A stretch of 64,000 nt of DNA from Sphingobacterium psychroaquaticum. Its GTDB lineage: Bacteria > Bacteroidota > Bacteroidia > Sphingobacteriales > Sphingobacteriaceae. The notes under the pieces were generated by a model, which searched no databases, was not told the origin of the DNA, and worked only from the letters and a program-made list of their open reading frames with translations. Positions 45,765 to 54,980 of this stretch are shown piece after piece. A program made the translations under genes and the position numbers. Location: the NCBI RefSeq assembly GCF_900177625.1, contig NZ_FXAU01000001.1, positions 560,475 to 624,474 of the forward strand, written 5' to 3'. Each line of letters opens with the position of its first letter. Position 1 is the stretch's first letter.

Positions 45765-48700
45765 ATGAATAAAAATTACTTATTACGAGTGATGAGAATA
45801 ACCCTATTCTTGCTTTTGGCGGGGATGCTCTCCGTCAGTGCTAACAGCTATTCGCAGCAGATTACTTTCCGAGGGAAAAATGTTTCCTTTTTGCATCTCG
45901 TGGAAGTCATCCGTAAGCAAAGTGGCTATACGGTATTTAGCACAAAAAACACGCTTCAATCGATACCTCCCCAAAGCCTAGACGTTAAGGGGATGGATTT
46001 GATGGCTTTCCTTAAGTTGGTTACCGCCAATCAACCGGTAAGGTATCAAGTAGAAGACAAAACAATCTCTTTCTTTCCTCAGGCGAAGACAGGGGACGCT
46101 AAGTCTCTTGCCACAGTAGCGACGCAACAATTTCTTACCGGCGTGGTGGTGGATAGTGAAACGAAACAACTACTGGAAGGCGTGACAGTTCAAATAAAAG
46201 GAACAGCGCTCAGTACCAGCACCAACCAAAAGGGGCAATTTCAGTTGCCTATTACTAACGTGACAGCGCGCGATGTTATCGTGTTTCGGTATGTCGGGAA
46301 GAAAACATTGGAAACGGTCTATAGTGGACAGAAAGTGCTGAATGTGCAGCTGGAACCTGCAACCGATGCGATTAAAGATGTCGTGGTGACGGGGATTTAT
46401 CAGCGCGATAAGGAGAGCTTTACAGGATCCTCGGCGACCTATACTGTAAAAGAGTTACAGATGGTGGGCAATCAGAATATTTTACAAAGTTTAAAGACGC
46501 TGGATCCATCCTTTGCTATTGTTGATAACAACCTTTTTGGTTCCGATCCCAATCGGCTTCCGGATATTGAAATACGTGGTAAGAGTAGTGTTATCGGGCT
46601 GACGGACGAGTATAGCGCGAACCCAAACCAACCGTTGTTTATCTTGGATGGTTTTGAAAGCACGCTGGCCATTATTTCGGATTTGAGTATGGACCGTGTG
46701 GAAAGTATAACCTTGCTTAAAGATGCGGCGGCGGCAGCAATTTATGGGTCTAAGGCAGCCAATGGTGTCGTGGTTGTCGAAACAAAACGTCCGGTACCTG
46801 GGCAGCTGCGTGTGAATTATACCCTCAATGGGAGTGTGAATTTTGCTGATCTAACCGATTATAATTTGATGAATGCCGAGGAAAAGCTACAATTTGAATA
46901 CCTTTCGGGATTTTATGGCCTCTTGAACGCAGACGGGAAACTCATTCTCGGAGCGAACCTCAATAGCGAAGCGAATTATTTGAATCGGTTGAAAGAAGTG
47001 CGTCGCGGTGTTAATACCTATTGGCCGAATGAACCCTTGCGAACTGCTTTGACCCAACGGCATACGCTTTTTGCAGAAGGTGGTGATTCCAATTTGAGGT
47101 ATAGTGTTTCTGTAAATCATGGACTGACCAAAGGGGTCATGAAGGGCTCCGATAGGCAGGCAACCAATGGTAATATTCGTTTGCTCTACCGCAAAGGAAA
47201 CTTCTCCGTAAATAACTCCCTGAGTATCGACAATATCAAGGCCAATAAGGAAACAACCCCTTTTTCGGATTTTTCCCGTGCTAATCCATATCACCGTAAA
47301 TATGATGCGGCAGGCAATATAAAGATGGTGTTGGAAGATTTTAGTGCCACTCGTTCTGGAGATGATCCCATTTATAGCCCATTATATGACCTAAGTAACT
47401 TAAATATCAACCAACAAGGTTCTCAGGGTTTTACGAATAATTTCGAGATGGAATGGCGGGTCACAGCTCCCCTTCGTGTTAGAGGACGTTTTGGATTACG
47501 CAGCACCACGACGCATGACGAAATATTTCGATCGCCCTTTAATACAGAATTTTTGGGAACGGATGCTTTAGAGCGAGGTCGTTACAGTGAGACCAATGGT
47601 AAGAATATTAATTACGATGGGGATTTAAGTGTCACATTCGGCAAGTTATTGGGTGGTAAACATATGATCAATGCGGTGGCAGGAACGCGTATGGAGCAAC
47701 TTACAAGACAGCAAAGTGCCTTTCAGGTACAAGGTTTTATTGATGATGAGTTTTCTAATCCCAATTTTGCATTGGGTTATCCCAAAGATCAACGCGCGGA
47801 TTACAGCGCATCGCAGCGAAGGGGAGCTAGTTTCTTCATCAATACGGGGTATGCCTATAATCAGCGCTATCTGATGGACGCGACGTTACGCTCAGATGGC
47901 TCCTCTGTTTATGGCGCGGACCGACAATTTTCGAATATCTGGTCTGTAGGGTTGGCCTGGAATGCACATAATGAAGCTTTTCTCCAAAAGTGGACTTGGA
48001 TCAATCAATTGCGGATCCGGGGATCGATAGGGAATCCCGGAAACCAAAATTTCGACGATTATATTTCGATGCGTATATACCGATATAATAACGAAAATCG
48101 TAACCCTTTTGGTGCAAGCACCATTATCAGCAATATGGGGAACCGTAGTTTGCAGTGGCAGACAACCTTGGATAGAAATGTTGGTATGGATTTAATAACG
48201 TTAGACAATCGCTTGCGGTTTAATATAGATTATTTCGTAAAAAGCACCGATCCTTTATTAGTATTTGTATCGTTGCCGACGTCTACCGGCGTCTCGAAAG
48301 TGGCGCAGAATATGGGCGGACAGGTGACACGCGGTTTTACCTTGATCAGTGATTATACCATACTACGCGGTAATGCCTTCAATTGGCGCGTAAATCTTAA
48401 TGTACGTCAGCTCAAAGCTGAATATCAAAACATCGGGAATCAGCTGGGGAGTTTTAATGAAGCTAATAGGAGCAGAAATCTGGTGCGCTATTACGACGGT
48501 GGCAGTCCTTCTGACTTATGGGCAGTCCGTTCTGCGGGAATCGATCCGGCTACAGGACGCGAGATCTTTATCAATAAAAATGGGGAACAGACTTTCGTTC
48601 ATAACTTTCAGGACGAGGTGATCGTAGGAAATAGCGATCCTGATCTGGAAGGCGTTATCGGCACAAACTTATTTTATAAAGGATTTACCGCTTCCATTAA

Positions 48701-49100
48701 CCTACGTTATCGCGTAGGAGGTCAAGCTTTTATGCAAACACTTTTTGAGAAGGTAGAAAATATTTCGGCCCGTGGTGTAGCGCTCAACCAAGATAAACGG
48801 GCGCTCTATGATCGATGGAAACAACCCGGAGACGAAGCTCGCTTTAAGGCTATATCGAGGACGGAACAAACACCGATGTCTTCTCGGTTTGTCGCTGATA
48901 ATAATATGTTGATAGGGGAATCCTTTTCATTGGGCTATGAGACAACAACAGCGCCTTGGTTGCGTACTATTCGCGCCTCTTCGGTGACTTTTCGTGCCTA
49001 TATGAATGATATTTTCCATGTATCGACAATTAAAAATGAACGTGGACTTGATTACCCTTTTGCGCGGTCAGTTTCATTTTCTGCGGGGTTACGTTTTTAA
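45765..49100 (+). CDS. SusC/RagA-type transporter with STN domain and unusual plug (locus E)
   Basis: The protein has 1111 residues. Signal peptide about 1-30 (ITLFLLLAGMLSVSANSYS). STN domain about 32-105, carboxypeptidase-regulatory-like domain 124-197, then a degenerate TonB-box-like IKDVVVTGIYQ at 203-213. The plug has the extended stretch LKTLDPSFAIVDNNLFGSDP and an insertion between IRGKSS and PLFILDGFE, differing from the other four SusC proteins, but keeps LLKDAAAAAIYGSKAANGVVVVET. The barrel ends SFSAGLRF. This type usually travels with DUF4843, PKD-like and TlpA genes, as here. It should signal to the FecR upstream. Substrate unknown. Confidence 0.95.
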   Translation: MNKNYLLRVMRITLFLLLAGMLSVSANSYSQQITFRGKNVSFLHLVEVIRKQSGYTVFSTKNTLQSIPPQSLDVKGMDLMAFLKLVTANQPVRYQVEDKTISFFPQAKTGDAKSLATVATQQFLTGVVVDSETKQLLEGVTVQIKGTALSTSTNQKGQFQLPITNVTARDVIVFRYVGKKTLETVYSGQKVLNVQLEPATDAIKDVVVTGIYQRDKESFTGSSATYTVKELQMVGNQNILQSLKTLDPSFAIVDNNLFGSDPNRLPDIEIRGKSSVIGLTDEYSANPNQPLFILDGFESTLAIISDLSMDRVESITLLKDAAAAAIYGSKAANGVVVVETKRPVPGQLRVNYTLNGSVNFADLTDYNLMNAEEKLQFEYLSGFYGLLNADGKLILGANLNSEANYLNRLKEVRRGVNTYWPNEPLRTALTQRHTLFAEGGDSNLRYSVSVNHGLTKGVMKGSDRQATNGNIRLLYRKGNFSVNNSLSIDNIKANKETTPFSDFSRANPYHRKYDAAGNIKMVLEDFSATRSGDDPIYSPLYDLSNLNINQQGSQGFTNNFEMEWRVTAPLRVRGRFGLRSTTTHDEIFRSPFNTEFLGTDALERGRYSETNGKNINYDGDLSVTFGKLLGGKHMINAVAGTRMEQLTRQQSAFQVQGFIDDEFSNPNFALGYPKDQRADYSASQRRGASFFINTGYAYNQRYLMDATLRSDGSSVYGADRQFSNIWSVGLAWNAHNEAFLQKWTWINQLRIRGSIGNPGNQNFDDYISMRIYRYNNENRNPFGASTIISNMGNRSLQWQTTLDRNVGMDLITLDNRLRFNIDYFVKSTDPLLVFVSLPTSTGVSKVAQNMGGQVTRGFTLISDYTILRGNAFNWRVNLNVRQLKAEYQNIGNQLGSFNEANRSRNLVRYYDGGSPSDLWAVRSAGIDPATGREIFINKNGEQTFVHNFQDEVIVGNSDPDLEGVIGTNLFYKGFTASINLRYRVGGQAFMQTLFEKVENISARGVALNQDKRALYDRWKQPGDEARFKAISRTEQTPMSSRFVADNNMLIGESFSLGYETTTAPWLRTIRASSVTFRAYMNDIFHVSTIKNERGLDYPFARSVSFSAGLRF

Positions 49101-49117
49101 ATTTTAGAAAGAATACG

Positions 49118-50587
49118 ATGAAAAAAATATATAAAGCCGTGATGATCCTCTTGGTCTGCTTAGCGACCAGTTCTTGCAGTAAATGGGTGGATGTGAAACC
49201 CATTGATCGATTAGGTGAGGATCAATTATTTGTAAATAGTGCAGGTTTTGTAAAGGCCATCAATGGAGTTTATGTCGAAATGGCAACAACGAATCTATAT
49301 GGACAACATATGAGTGCCGGTCTCCTTGATGTTCTGGCTCAATATTATGTTATCCGTAGCTCCACACACACGTTTGAGAAGTATACCACCTTTGTGTATA
49401 CCGATGCTAATGTGAAAGCTAATGTTGACAATATTTGGAAAAAAGCCTATGAGTTAATCGCAAACTGCAATGTAATTATCGAAAAATGTGGAGATGGCCC
49501 TAGCGAGTTACTTCCAGAGCCGTATTATAGGGTGATCAAAGGAGAAGCACTTGCGCTTCGGGCGATGCTGCATTTAGATATGCTTCGTTTGTTTGGTCCG
49601 ATTTACAGCCCAGAAAGCAAAGACAAAAAAGCAATTCCGTACGTTCTTAAATCAGGCTATGAAATAGCACCTTTGCTTAGTTCGGAGAAATTTATGCAGC
49701 TGCTTACAATGGATTTGCAGCAAGCATTAGTGCTTTTGGAAACTGATCCTATCCGAACAGATGGTGTACGCAACCAAAGTAATCCATCGGGACCCAACGA
49801 TTTTTACTTTCGTCAATATCGGTTAAACTATTATGCCGCCAAGGCCCTGTTGGCGCGCGCTTACTTGTGGCAAGGCAAGAAGGTGGAAGCACTTGCAGCG
49901 GCAGAGGAACTTTTGTTGGAGGTACAGACACCAGAGAAGAAAACCTTTCCATTTGTCACTTTTGCCAATGCTACACATGTCGAAAAACCAGATCGGGTGT
50001 TTTCTACTGAAGTCATGTTTTCGTTGTACAAAAGCAACCGTCTGGAGATGTATAACCGATTGTTTGCCGTGAGCTTGCAGCCCAATAGTAAGTTATCTTT
50101 CAGTGACGGTGACATCAATGAAACCCGTGTAAATGGGCTTTATGATGATAGTAATGATTTTCGACGCCGCATCTGGCAAAGCGCCTCGACAGGTACCGTT
50201 ACAGCGACGACCAATATGAAGTACGCCGATATTGTGGATGCCCCAGGTAGGTATATGGTTCCGTTAATTAGACTCTCTGAGGTGTTGTTAATTGCGGCGG
50301 AATGCCATCCTGATCTCACAACGGGCATACGCTATTTTAATACGCTTCGGACGGCTCGTAATTGTGTGTCCCTAACGCCGGCTAATTCAGCTTTGCTGAA
50401 GCAGGAGATAATGAAAGAGTTTCGTCGTGAAATGCTAGGGGAAGGACAACAGTTTTTCTTTTATAAAAGGAATGGTTATCAGTCGCTTCCCAACCATGCT
50501 ACGGTAAGCTTGACGCCGGAGAAAACCATGGTTTTAAACAATTATATTATTCCGCTACCGGATAGTGAAACAGCACAACGACAATAA
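49118..50587 (+). CDS. SusD/RagB-type surface lipoprotein (locus E)
   Basis: The protein has 489 residues. Lipoprotein signal with cysteine 20 (LATSSCSKWVDVKP). SusD features: IWKKAYELIANCNVIIEKCG, IKGEALALRAMLHLDMLRLFGP, YYAAKALLARAYLWQGKKVEALAAAEEL, and a C-terminal MKEFRREMLGEGQQFFFYKRNG block, here with FYKRNG in place of the DLRRWG of other SusD proteins, then YIIPLPDSE. The variant goes with the unusual SusC of this locus. The DUF4843 gene starts 16 bases after its stop. Confidence 0.93.
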   Translation: MKKIYKAVMILLVCLATSSCSKWVDVKPIDRLGEDQLFVNSAGFVKAINGVYVEMATTNLYGQHMSAGLLDVLAQYYVIRSSTHTFEKYTTFVYTDANVKANVDNIWKKAYELIANCNVIIEKCGDGPSELLPEPYYRVIKGEALALRAMLHLDMLRLFGPIYSPESKDKKAIPYVLKSGYEIAPLLSSEKFMQLLTMDLQQALVLLETDPIRTDGVRNQSNPSGPNDFYFRQYRLNYYAAKALLARAYLWQGKKVEALAAAEELLLEVQTPEKKTFPFVTFANATHVEKPDRVFSTEVMFSLYKSNRLEMYNRLFAVSLQPNSKLSFSDGDINETRVNGLYDDSNDFRRRIWQSASTGTVTATTNMKYADIVDAPGRYMVPLIRLSEVLLIAAECHPDLTTGIRYFNTLRTARNCVSLTPANSALLKQEIMKEFRREMLGEGQQFFFYKRNGYQSLPNHATVSLTPEKTMVLNNYIIPLPDSETAQRQ

Positions 50588-50603
50588 TATATCGATTAAC
50601 AAT

Positions 50604-51458
50604 ATGAAAAAAATATGGATATATCTGCTTTTAAGCATAACGGTGATTATGTTGGAAAGCTGTGAAAAGGATATTATGCCTTACGAAGGCAAAGAAGGGG
50701 TTTATTTTGGTGTTCGCTGGGGCGATTTACATCGGGCAGAATCTTCATGGCCTTATCAATCGTATAGTAATGTAGACTTTGTATCAATTGGAAAAGATGT
50801 TGTTGATATGACAATTAAGGTTGATATCTCGGGCCCAGTTAAGAGCTATGATCGTACATTTTATGTCGAAGTGAATAATGATTCTACGACGGCTACTTTG
50901 GGCAAGCATTACGAAGCATTTAAGCGAGAATGGGTTGTTCCGGCAGGTGCAACTTCTGCTGTCATGGTGGTGCGCTTAATGCGTACACCGGATTTAGAGG
51001 AAACACAGCAGACCCTAGGCCTGCGTCTGCTGGTTAGTCCCGACTTTGAATTGTCTTTTCCCGCGTGGGATGCTATTCCTTCTTTGGATGGCGGGGCAAG
51101 TGTCAAAAAGTTTGATGCAAGCTTGCATACCCTACGGATAAACGACGTCATGATTCGTCCGGCAGTATGGTCCGGTTCGATACAGGCCGGCAATCGCGAA
51201 TCAGGGCTCTTTGGTGTTTTTAGTCGACGTAAGATGGAATTTTTTCAAGATTATCTCGGACTTAAATACGAAGACTTTGCTAATACCCAGATTATGCCGA
51301 TGGCACGGCAAATGCTTATTTCAAATGATGGTACGGCGGCGCTTGTTCGGCTGTTTAATGCCGGGACCCCTGTTTTAGAGGATGATGGCCGCTTGATGTG
51401 GATGGGGACCGTTCCATGGACGTCCTATATTGGTGTGCCGTGGGTTCCTGCTCGTTAG
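50604..51458 (+). CDS. DUF4843 lipoprotein (locus E)
   Basis: I use ATG 50604 (284 residues), which gives a lipoprotein signal with cysteine 20 (VIMLESCEKDIMPYEGKEGVYF). A start at 50565 would overlap susD and precede the signal with 13 polar residues. The body has the DUF4843 pattern: an N-terminal immunoglobulin-like half (VDMTIKVDISGPVKSYDRTFYVEVN, LGKHYEAFKREWVVPAGATSAVMVVRLMRTPDL) and a C-terminal part with WSGSIQAGNRESGLFGVFSRRKMEFF. The function of the family is unknown; it is nearly always found after a susCD pair and before a PKD-like lipoprotein. A surface accessory role is inferred. Confidence 0.82.
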   Translation: MKKIWIYLLLSITVIMLESCEKDIMPYEGKEGVYFGVRWGDLHRAESSWPYQSYSNVDFVSIGKDVVDMTIKVDISGPVKSYDRTFYVEVNNDSTTATLGKHYEAFKREWVVPAGATSAVMVVRLMRTPDLEETQQTLGLRLLVSPDFELSFPAWDAIPSLDGGASVKKFDASLHTLRINDVMIRPAVWSGSIQAGNRESGLFGVFSRRKMEFFQDYLGLKYEDFANTQIMPMARQMLISNDGTAALVRLFNAGTPVLEDDGRLMWMGTVPWTSYIGVPWVPAR

Positions 51459-51481
51459 TTTAACTTATTTAAGATTGAAAA

Positions 51482-53026
51482 ATGAAATTATTATATTTTC
51501 CGCTCATCTTTAGCTGCATGCTAGCTATATTATCCTGTAGTAAAGATTTAGGTAATTACAATTATAAGGATATTAATGAATTAGATATTAAGGGTGTTCT
51601 TACTAATTATATGGTGCGTACGGGGCTTGATACCTTGCACATTAATCCTACTATTACGGCGACTGAAGAACAGTCTGGTAGCGATAGATATGAGTATCTG
51701 TGGATTCTTAAAACAGGCTCACTGACGTTTGATACGATAAGTAGGGAAAGGAACTTATCGTATCCCATTCTCCTTAATCCTGTTCCTTACGACCTGTTTT
51801 ATCGGGTGATGGATAAGGTGACCGGCGTTACCTGGACGGCTAATACAAAAATAACGGTTAGTACGGCCTATTCCCGTGGACTTTTGATTATGGGCGAAAA
51901 TGAGAGCGGATTTGCGGAAGCAGAGATGTTATCTATGTTGTCGGATACGTTGCATATTAAAGGTATTCTTTCTAAAAGTGGCCTACCGTCGTTGCGGGAA
52001 CCGATTAGCCTTGTACATACGGCCGGTGACGCCTCCTATATCCGCCTCTGGGCCATGACAAAAACAGGGTCTTATTTTCTTGATCGTGCTACCATGACGG
52101 CTACCACAGCAAATAATTTAGGACGCTTTTTATTCACCTCGGATGAAATAGATCCACAAACGGTGCACCCCGTCGTTATCGCTCCGCAGGTGCGTACGGC
52201 AGCTGGAGCTGTCGGCAGTACTTTGTATCGTGCATTGGTAACGGTCGGTGGTGATGTGTTCTCCAGTGTGCCATTGATTATGGGGGGCGATTTCTATAAC
52301 AATCCGATAAACCGAGTCGCTTCGGCACCGGATGTACGTATTCCTGCAGCGCCATATTTATTGTATCCGATTGGAAGTATGAGTAGTATTATGTGGTATG
52401 ATACACGTAACCAACGCTTTTTAAATCATACCAGTATTGGAGTTTCTACCTCCTCAACTCCGTTGACTGATGGAGTAAATGATGTGTTCCCATGGAATCA
52501 ACCTGTCGGACGCACCTTGGTGTATGCGGAGAACACCCGGAATACGGATGGTGGATCAACGAATGGAAATTCCTTTGCTATTATGAAGGATACAGATAAC
52601 ACATCTCATATCTATAAATTTTATGCGAATGGAACCAATCCCGCCAAACGTGCCGCTTATAAAGTGAAAGCTATCGCAACTGATTTCGATAAAGCGAGTC
52701 TATATGCTTTTTCATCCAATAGAACGGTTGTCTTTTATGCGGTGGGTAAAACTTTGTATGCCTATGATTACAACCCTGGTTTTGAGAAGATATATACATT
52801 TCCGGAGTTGGGGGATGCGGAGGTAACCATGGTTAAATTTGATACCCAAATGGACCATGTGGTCAATAGTCTCTATATCGCGACCTACGATACGGCATCA
52901 AAAGGTACGCTGAGACGCTTCCGGGTTGGAACGAACCCGAATGTAGTCGAGCTTTCATTACAGGATAACAGCACGTGGACAGATATGATAAAGATTAAAG
53001 ATATCAATTGGCGCGCTATTAATTAA
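51482..53026 (+). CDS. PKD-like family lipoprotein (locus E)
   Basis: The protein has 514 residues. Lipoprotein signal with cysteine 19 (MLAILSCSKDLGNYNYKDINE). The first 120 residues fit the PKD-like fold (LHINPTITATEEQ, YEYLWILKTG, YDLFYRVMDKVTGVTWTANTKITVS). Residues 125-514 read as a beta-propeller-like region (RGLLIMGENESGFAEAEML, YIRLWAMTKTGSYFLD, SIMWYDTRNQRFLNH, NRTVVFYAVGKTLYAYDYN). The SKDLGNYNYKDIN opening is a hallmark of this family. It probably works at the outer membrane with DUF4843 and SusD. It has no visible catalytic motif. Confidence 0.82.
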   Translation: MKLLYFPLIFSCMLAILSCSKDLGNYNYKDINELDIKGVLTNYMVRTGLDTLHINPTITATEEQSGSDRYEYLWILKTGSLTFDTISRERNLSYPILLNPVPYDLFYRVMDKVTGVTWTANTKITVSTAYSRGLLIMGENESGFAEAEMLSMLSDTLHIKGILSKSGLPSLREPISLVHTAGDASYIRLWAMTKTGSYFLDRATMTATTANNLGRFLFTSDEIDPQTVHPVVIAPQVRTAAGAVGSTLYRALVTVGGDVFSSVPLIMGGDFYNNPINRVASAPDVRIPAAPYLLYPIGSMSSIMWYDTRNQRFLNHTSIGVSTSSTPLTDGVNDVFPWNQPVGRTLVYAENTRNTDGGSTNGNSFAIMKDTDNTSHIYKFYANGTNPAKRAAYKVKAIATDFDKASLYAFSSNRTVVFYAVGKTLYAYDYNPGFEKIYTFPELGDAEVTMVKFDTQMDHVVNSLYIATYDTASKGTLRRFRVGTNPNVVELSLQDNSTWTDMIKIKDINWRAIN

Positions 53027-53047
53027 TCACTTTCAAAAAACTAAAGA

Positions 53048-54166
53048 ATGAAAAGAACAAAATTAAAAATGCTTTTTATGTTAGTCGCGGCGCCTGTTTT
53101 GGCGTTTTCGCAAACAACTAATTTTACGCTGCAAGGCCAGGTGCCAGCTGCTGATAACGGTAAATTTATCAAGCTTTACTACGAAAATAAAGACTCAAAA
53201 GTCGTGGATAGCGTGTTGGTAAAGAACGGCCGGTTTTCGTTTAAAGGGACGCTTAATGCACCGACTGTTGGTAAGGTCAGCTTCTTAGGGGAAGAGGCAG
53301 GTGACCGGTTTGATGTTTTTCTTGCTGAGGGAACGGTAAATTTGTCGGCTAAGAAATCCCTTGCTCAAGCTACGGTGTCGGGGACGGATTTAGCGAAAAA
53401 CTACGAAAAGTTAGCGCAAAAACTAAGGCCAGAAGAGCATAAAATTTTTAATGCTTTAAGTCAGTTTAAAGATATGCCGGAAGGAGATGAAAAAAAGGCA
53501 TACATCACCAAGGTGTTGGAAGATTTGGATGTATATACCCGCTTTAGAAGAGAGACCATTCATCAATTTGTTTTGGAAAATCCAAATTCATATGTTGCTC
53601 TTCATCAATTGGAAAAAACAGCACAGGGGCGTATGGCTAATTATGAAACTACTTTTCCTTTTTATGATAAATTAAGTGCCGATCTTAAAGCAACAATGCT
53701 GGGCAAAGAATTCGGAGAACGGTTGCTTTTGGCAAAGGGAGATCTAACGGGGCAGCCGTATAAGGATTTTTCTTCTACTACACCAGAGGGTAAAGAATTG
53801 AGCCTGCATAGTATCCTTCAGAAGAATAAGTACACCCTAGTTGATTTTTGGGCGAGTTGGTGTGGCCCTTGCCGTAAAGAAAATCCACATGTTGTGAAAA
53901 CTTATGAGGCATTTAAAGATAAAGGATTTACTGTGCTTAGCGTTTCACTCGATGATGACATGTCCAGATGGACCGCTGCCATTGAAAAGGATGGCATGCC
54001 TTGGCATCATGTTTCCAGTCTTAAAGGATGGAAAGAACCAGCCGCTGCATTGTACGGTGTACGTGCTATTCCACAAAACGTGTTGATTGATGCTAACGGT
54101 AATATTGTTGCCAGTAATTTGAGAGGGGAGACCTTGTTCGCAAAGGTGCAGAGTTTGTTGCGGTAG
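53048..54166 (+). CDS. DUF4369-TlpA periplasmic thioredoxin-fold protein (locus E)
   Basis: The protein has 372 residues with a signal peptide cut after about residue 21 (LVAAPVLAFSQ). A DUF4369 domain covers about 24-120 (FTLQGQVPAADNGKFIKLYYEN, SVLVKNGRFSFKGTL). A helical linker follows, then a TlpA-like thioredoxin domain from about 235 with WCGPC (cysteines 272 and 275) and AIPQNVLID at the cis-proline site. It should reduce disulfides in the periplasm. It is the last gene of locus E, 21 bases after the PKD-like gene. Locus B also ends in a thioredoxin protein but with another N-terminal half, so the link between SusCD and thiol redox arose with two different proteins. Confidence 0.9.
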   Translation: MKRTKLKMLFMLVAAPVLAFSQTTNFTLQGQVPAADNGKFIKLYYENKDSKVVDSVLVKNGRFSFKGTLNAPTVGKVSFLGEEAGDRFDVFLAEGTVNLSAKKSLAQATVSGTDLAKNYEKLAQKLRPEEHKIFNALSQFKDMPEGDEKKAYITKVLEDLDVYTRFRRETIHQFVLENPNSYVALHQLEKTAQGRMANYETTFPFYDKLSADLKATMLGKEFGERLLLAKGDLTGQPYKDFSSTTPEGKELSLHSILQKNKYTLVDFWASWCGPCRKENPHVVKTYEAFKDKGFTVLSVSLDDDMSRWTAAIEKDGMPWHHVSSLKGWKEPAAALYGVRAIPQNVLIDANGNIVASNLRGETLFAKVQSLLR

Positions 54167-54319
54167 TTTTTTAGATCCAGTAATAAGCTTTGCTAAAGGT
54201 ATACGATATGGCATATAGCATAGGAAAGTTTTTTTGGAACAAATGTTGTTTATAAGTTTATAATTATATTTTAAGTATTTTATTTTAACTAAATCGAATT
54301 TCATTTGTTAAAAAATAAG

Positions 54320-54343
54320 GTTTCAGTACGACAGTACTGAAAC
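54320..54343. promoter_or_regulatory. Perfect 24-base palindrome upstream of the carbonic-anhydrase-like gene
   Basis: GTTTCAGTAC (54320-54329) and GTACTGAAAC (54334-54343) flank GACA. It ends 40 bases before the ATG at 54384 and 153 bases after the tlpA stop. There is no T-tract, so it may be a protein-binding site, or a terminator stem for locus E. Confidence 0.5.
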
Positions 54344-54383
54344 GCTATACTTATTAATTTATCACTTTTAAATATTATAAACT

Positions 54384-54905
54384 ATGTGTTCCAACTTAAG
54401 TTATCCAAAAGATGGTTATGATGTGCCGCAAGGTAATGTGCTTGTTCTGAGTTGTATAGATTTGCGTTTAACAGACAATTTGCAAGAGTTTCTAAATTAC
54501 GATAACCTCACCAATCGATATGACCTCTTTGCTTTAGCGGGGGCTGCGTTGATGACACAGCGGGAGAACCCGAAGCTGCAAGGGCATTTTGTGACGGTGA
54601 GCGAAGAAGAAAAGAAAAAATTGCATGTATGGAAAGATATCTGGGATATGCATTTAAATATATCGCTTGATCTCCATCATATCGAGGATGTTTACATCGT
54701 AGAACATGAAAATTGTGGCGCATACAAGGCATATTTAACGGAAGCCTATCTCAAAAAGGGAGAAGAGAAACGGCATGATGAGTTTGCCGCTGCGCTTACA
54801 ACAAGTATCCACGCGACGCATCCCTACTTAAACGTACATACCTTTTATATTGACCTCCGTGGGAATATTAAGTTGCTACGCACCAAAAAAGGTGTAAAAA
54901 AATAG
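54384..54905 (+). CDS. Small beta-carbonic-anhydrase-like protein
   Basis: The protein has 173 residues, shorter than the usual 200-220. It keeps the complete zinc site of beta-carbonic anhydrases: C24 with the D26/R28 dyad in SCIDLRL, and H108 and C111 in HENCGAY. Between them the usual glycine-rich stretch is replaced by a charged segment (EEEKKKLHVWKDIWDMH), and the C-terminus is short. Such enzymes hydrate CO2 to bicarbonate; the altered middle could change activity or oligomer form. There is no signal peptide, so it is cytosolic. It stands alone between a palindrome upstream and a terminator downstream. The fold call is good, activity is inferred. Confidence 0.78.
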   Translation: MCSNLSYPKDGYDVPQGNVLVLSCIDLRLTDNLQEFLNYDNLTNRYDLFALAGAALMTQRENPKLQGHFVTVSEEEKKKLHVWKDIWDMHLNISLDLHHIEDVYIVEHENCGAYKAYLTEAYLKKGEEKRHDEFAAALTTSIHATHPYLNVHTFYIDLRGNIKLLRTKKGVKK

Positions 54906-54926
54906 TTGCAATTCTTTTTTTCAAGG

Positions 54927-54955
54927 AACCCGGTGCTTCTTCTCACCGGGTTTTT
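54927..54955 (+). terminator. Rho-independent terminator of the carbonic-anhydrase-like gene
   Basis: Stem AACCCGGTG (54927-54935) / CACCGGGTT (54944-54952), eight-base loop, right arm running into TTTTT. It ends 26 bases before the next start codon, which also argues against an upstream TTG start for that gene. Confidence 0.9.
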
Positions 54956-54980
54956 CTATTCCTTTTTGTATGTTTACATT

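Noticed and set aside
54906..54980. N-terminal extension of the PBP4 gene from a TTG at 54906
   Set aside because: The extension would contain the terminator of the previous gene and lies before a complete signal peptide at 54981.
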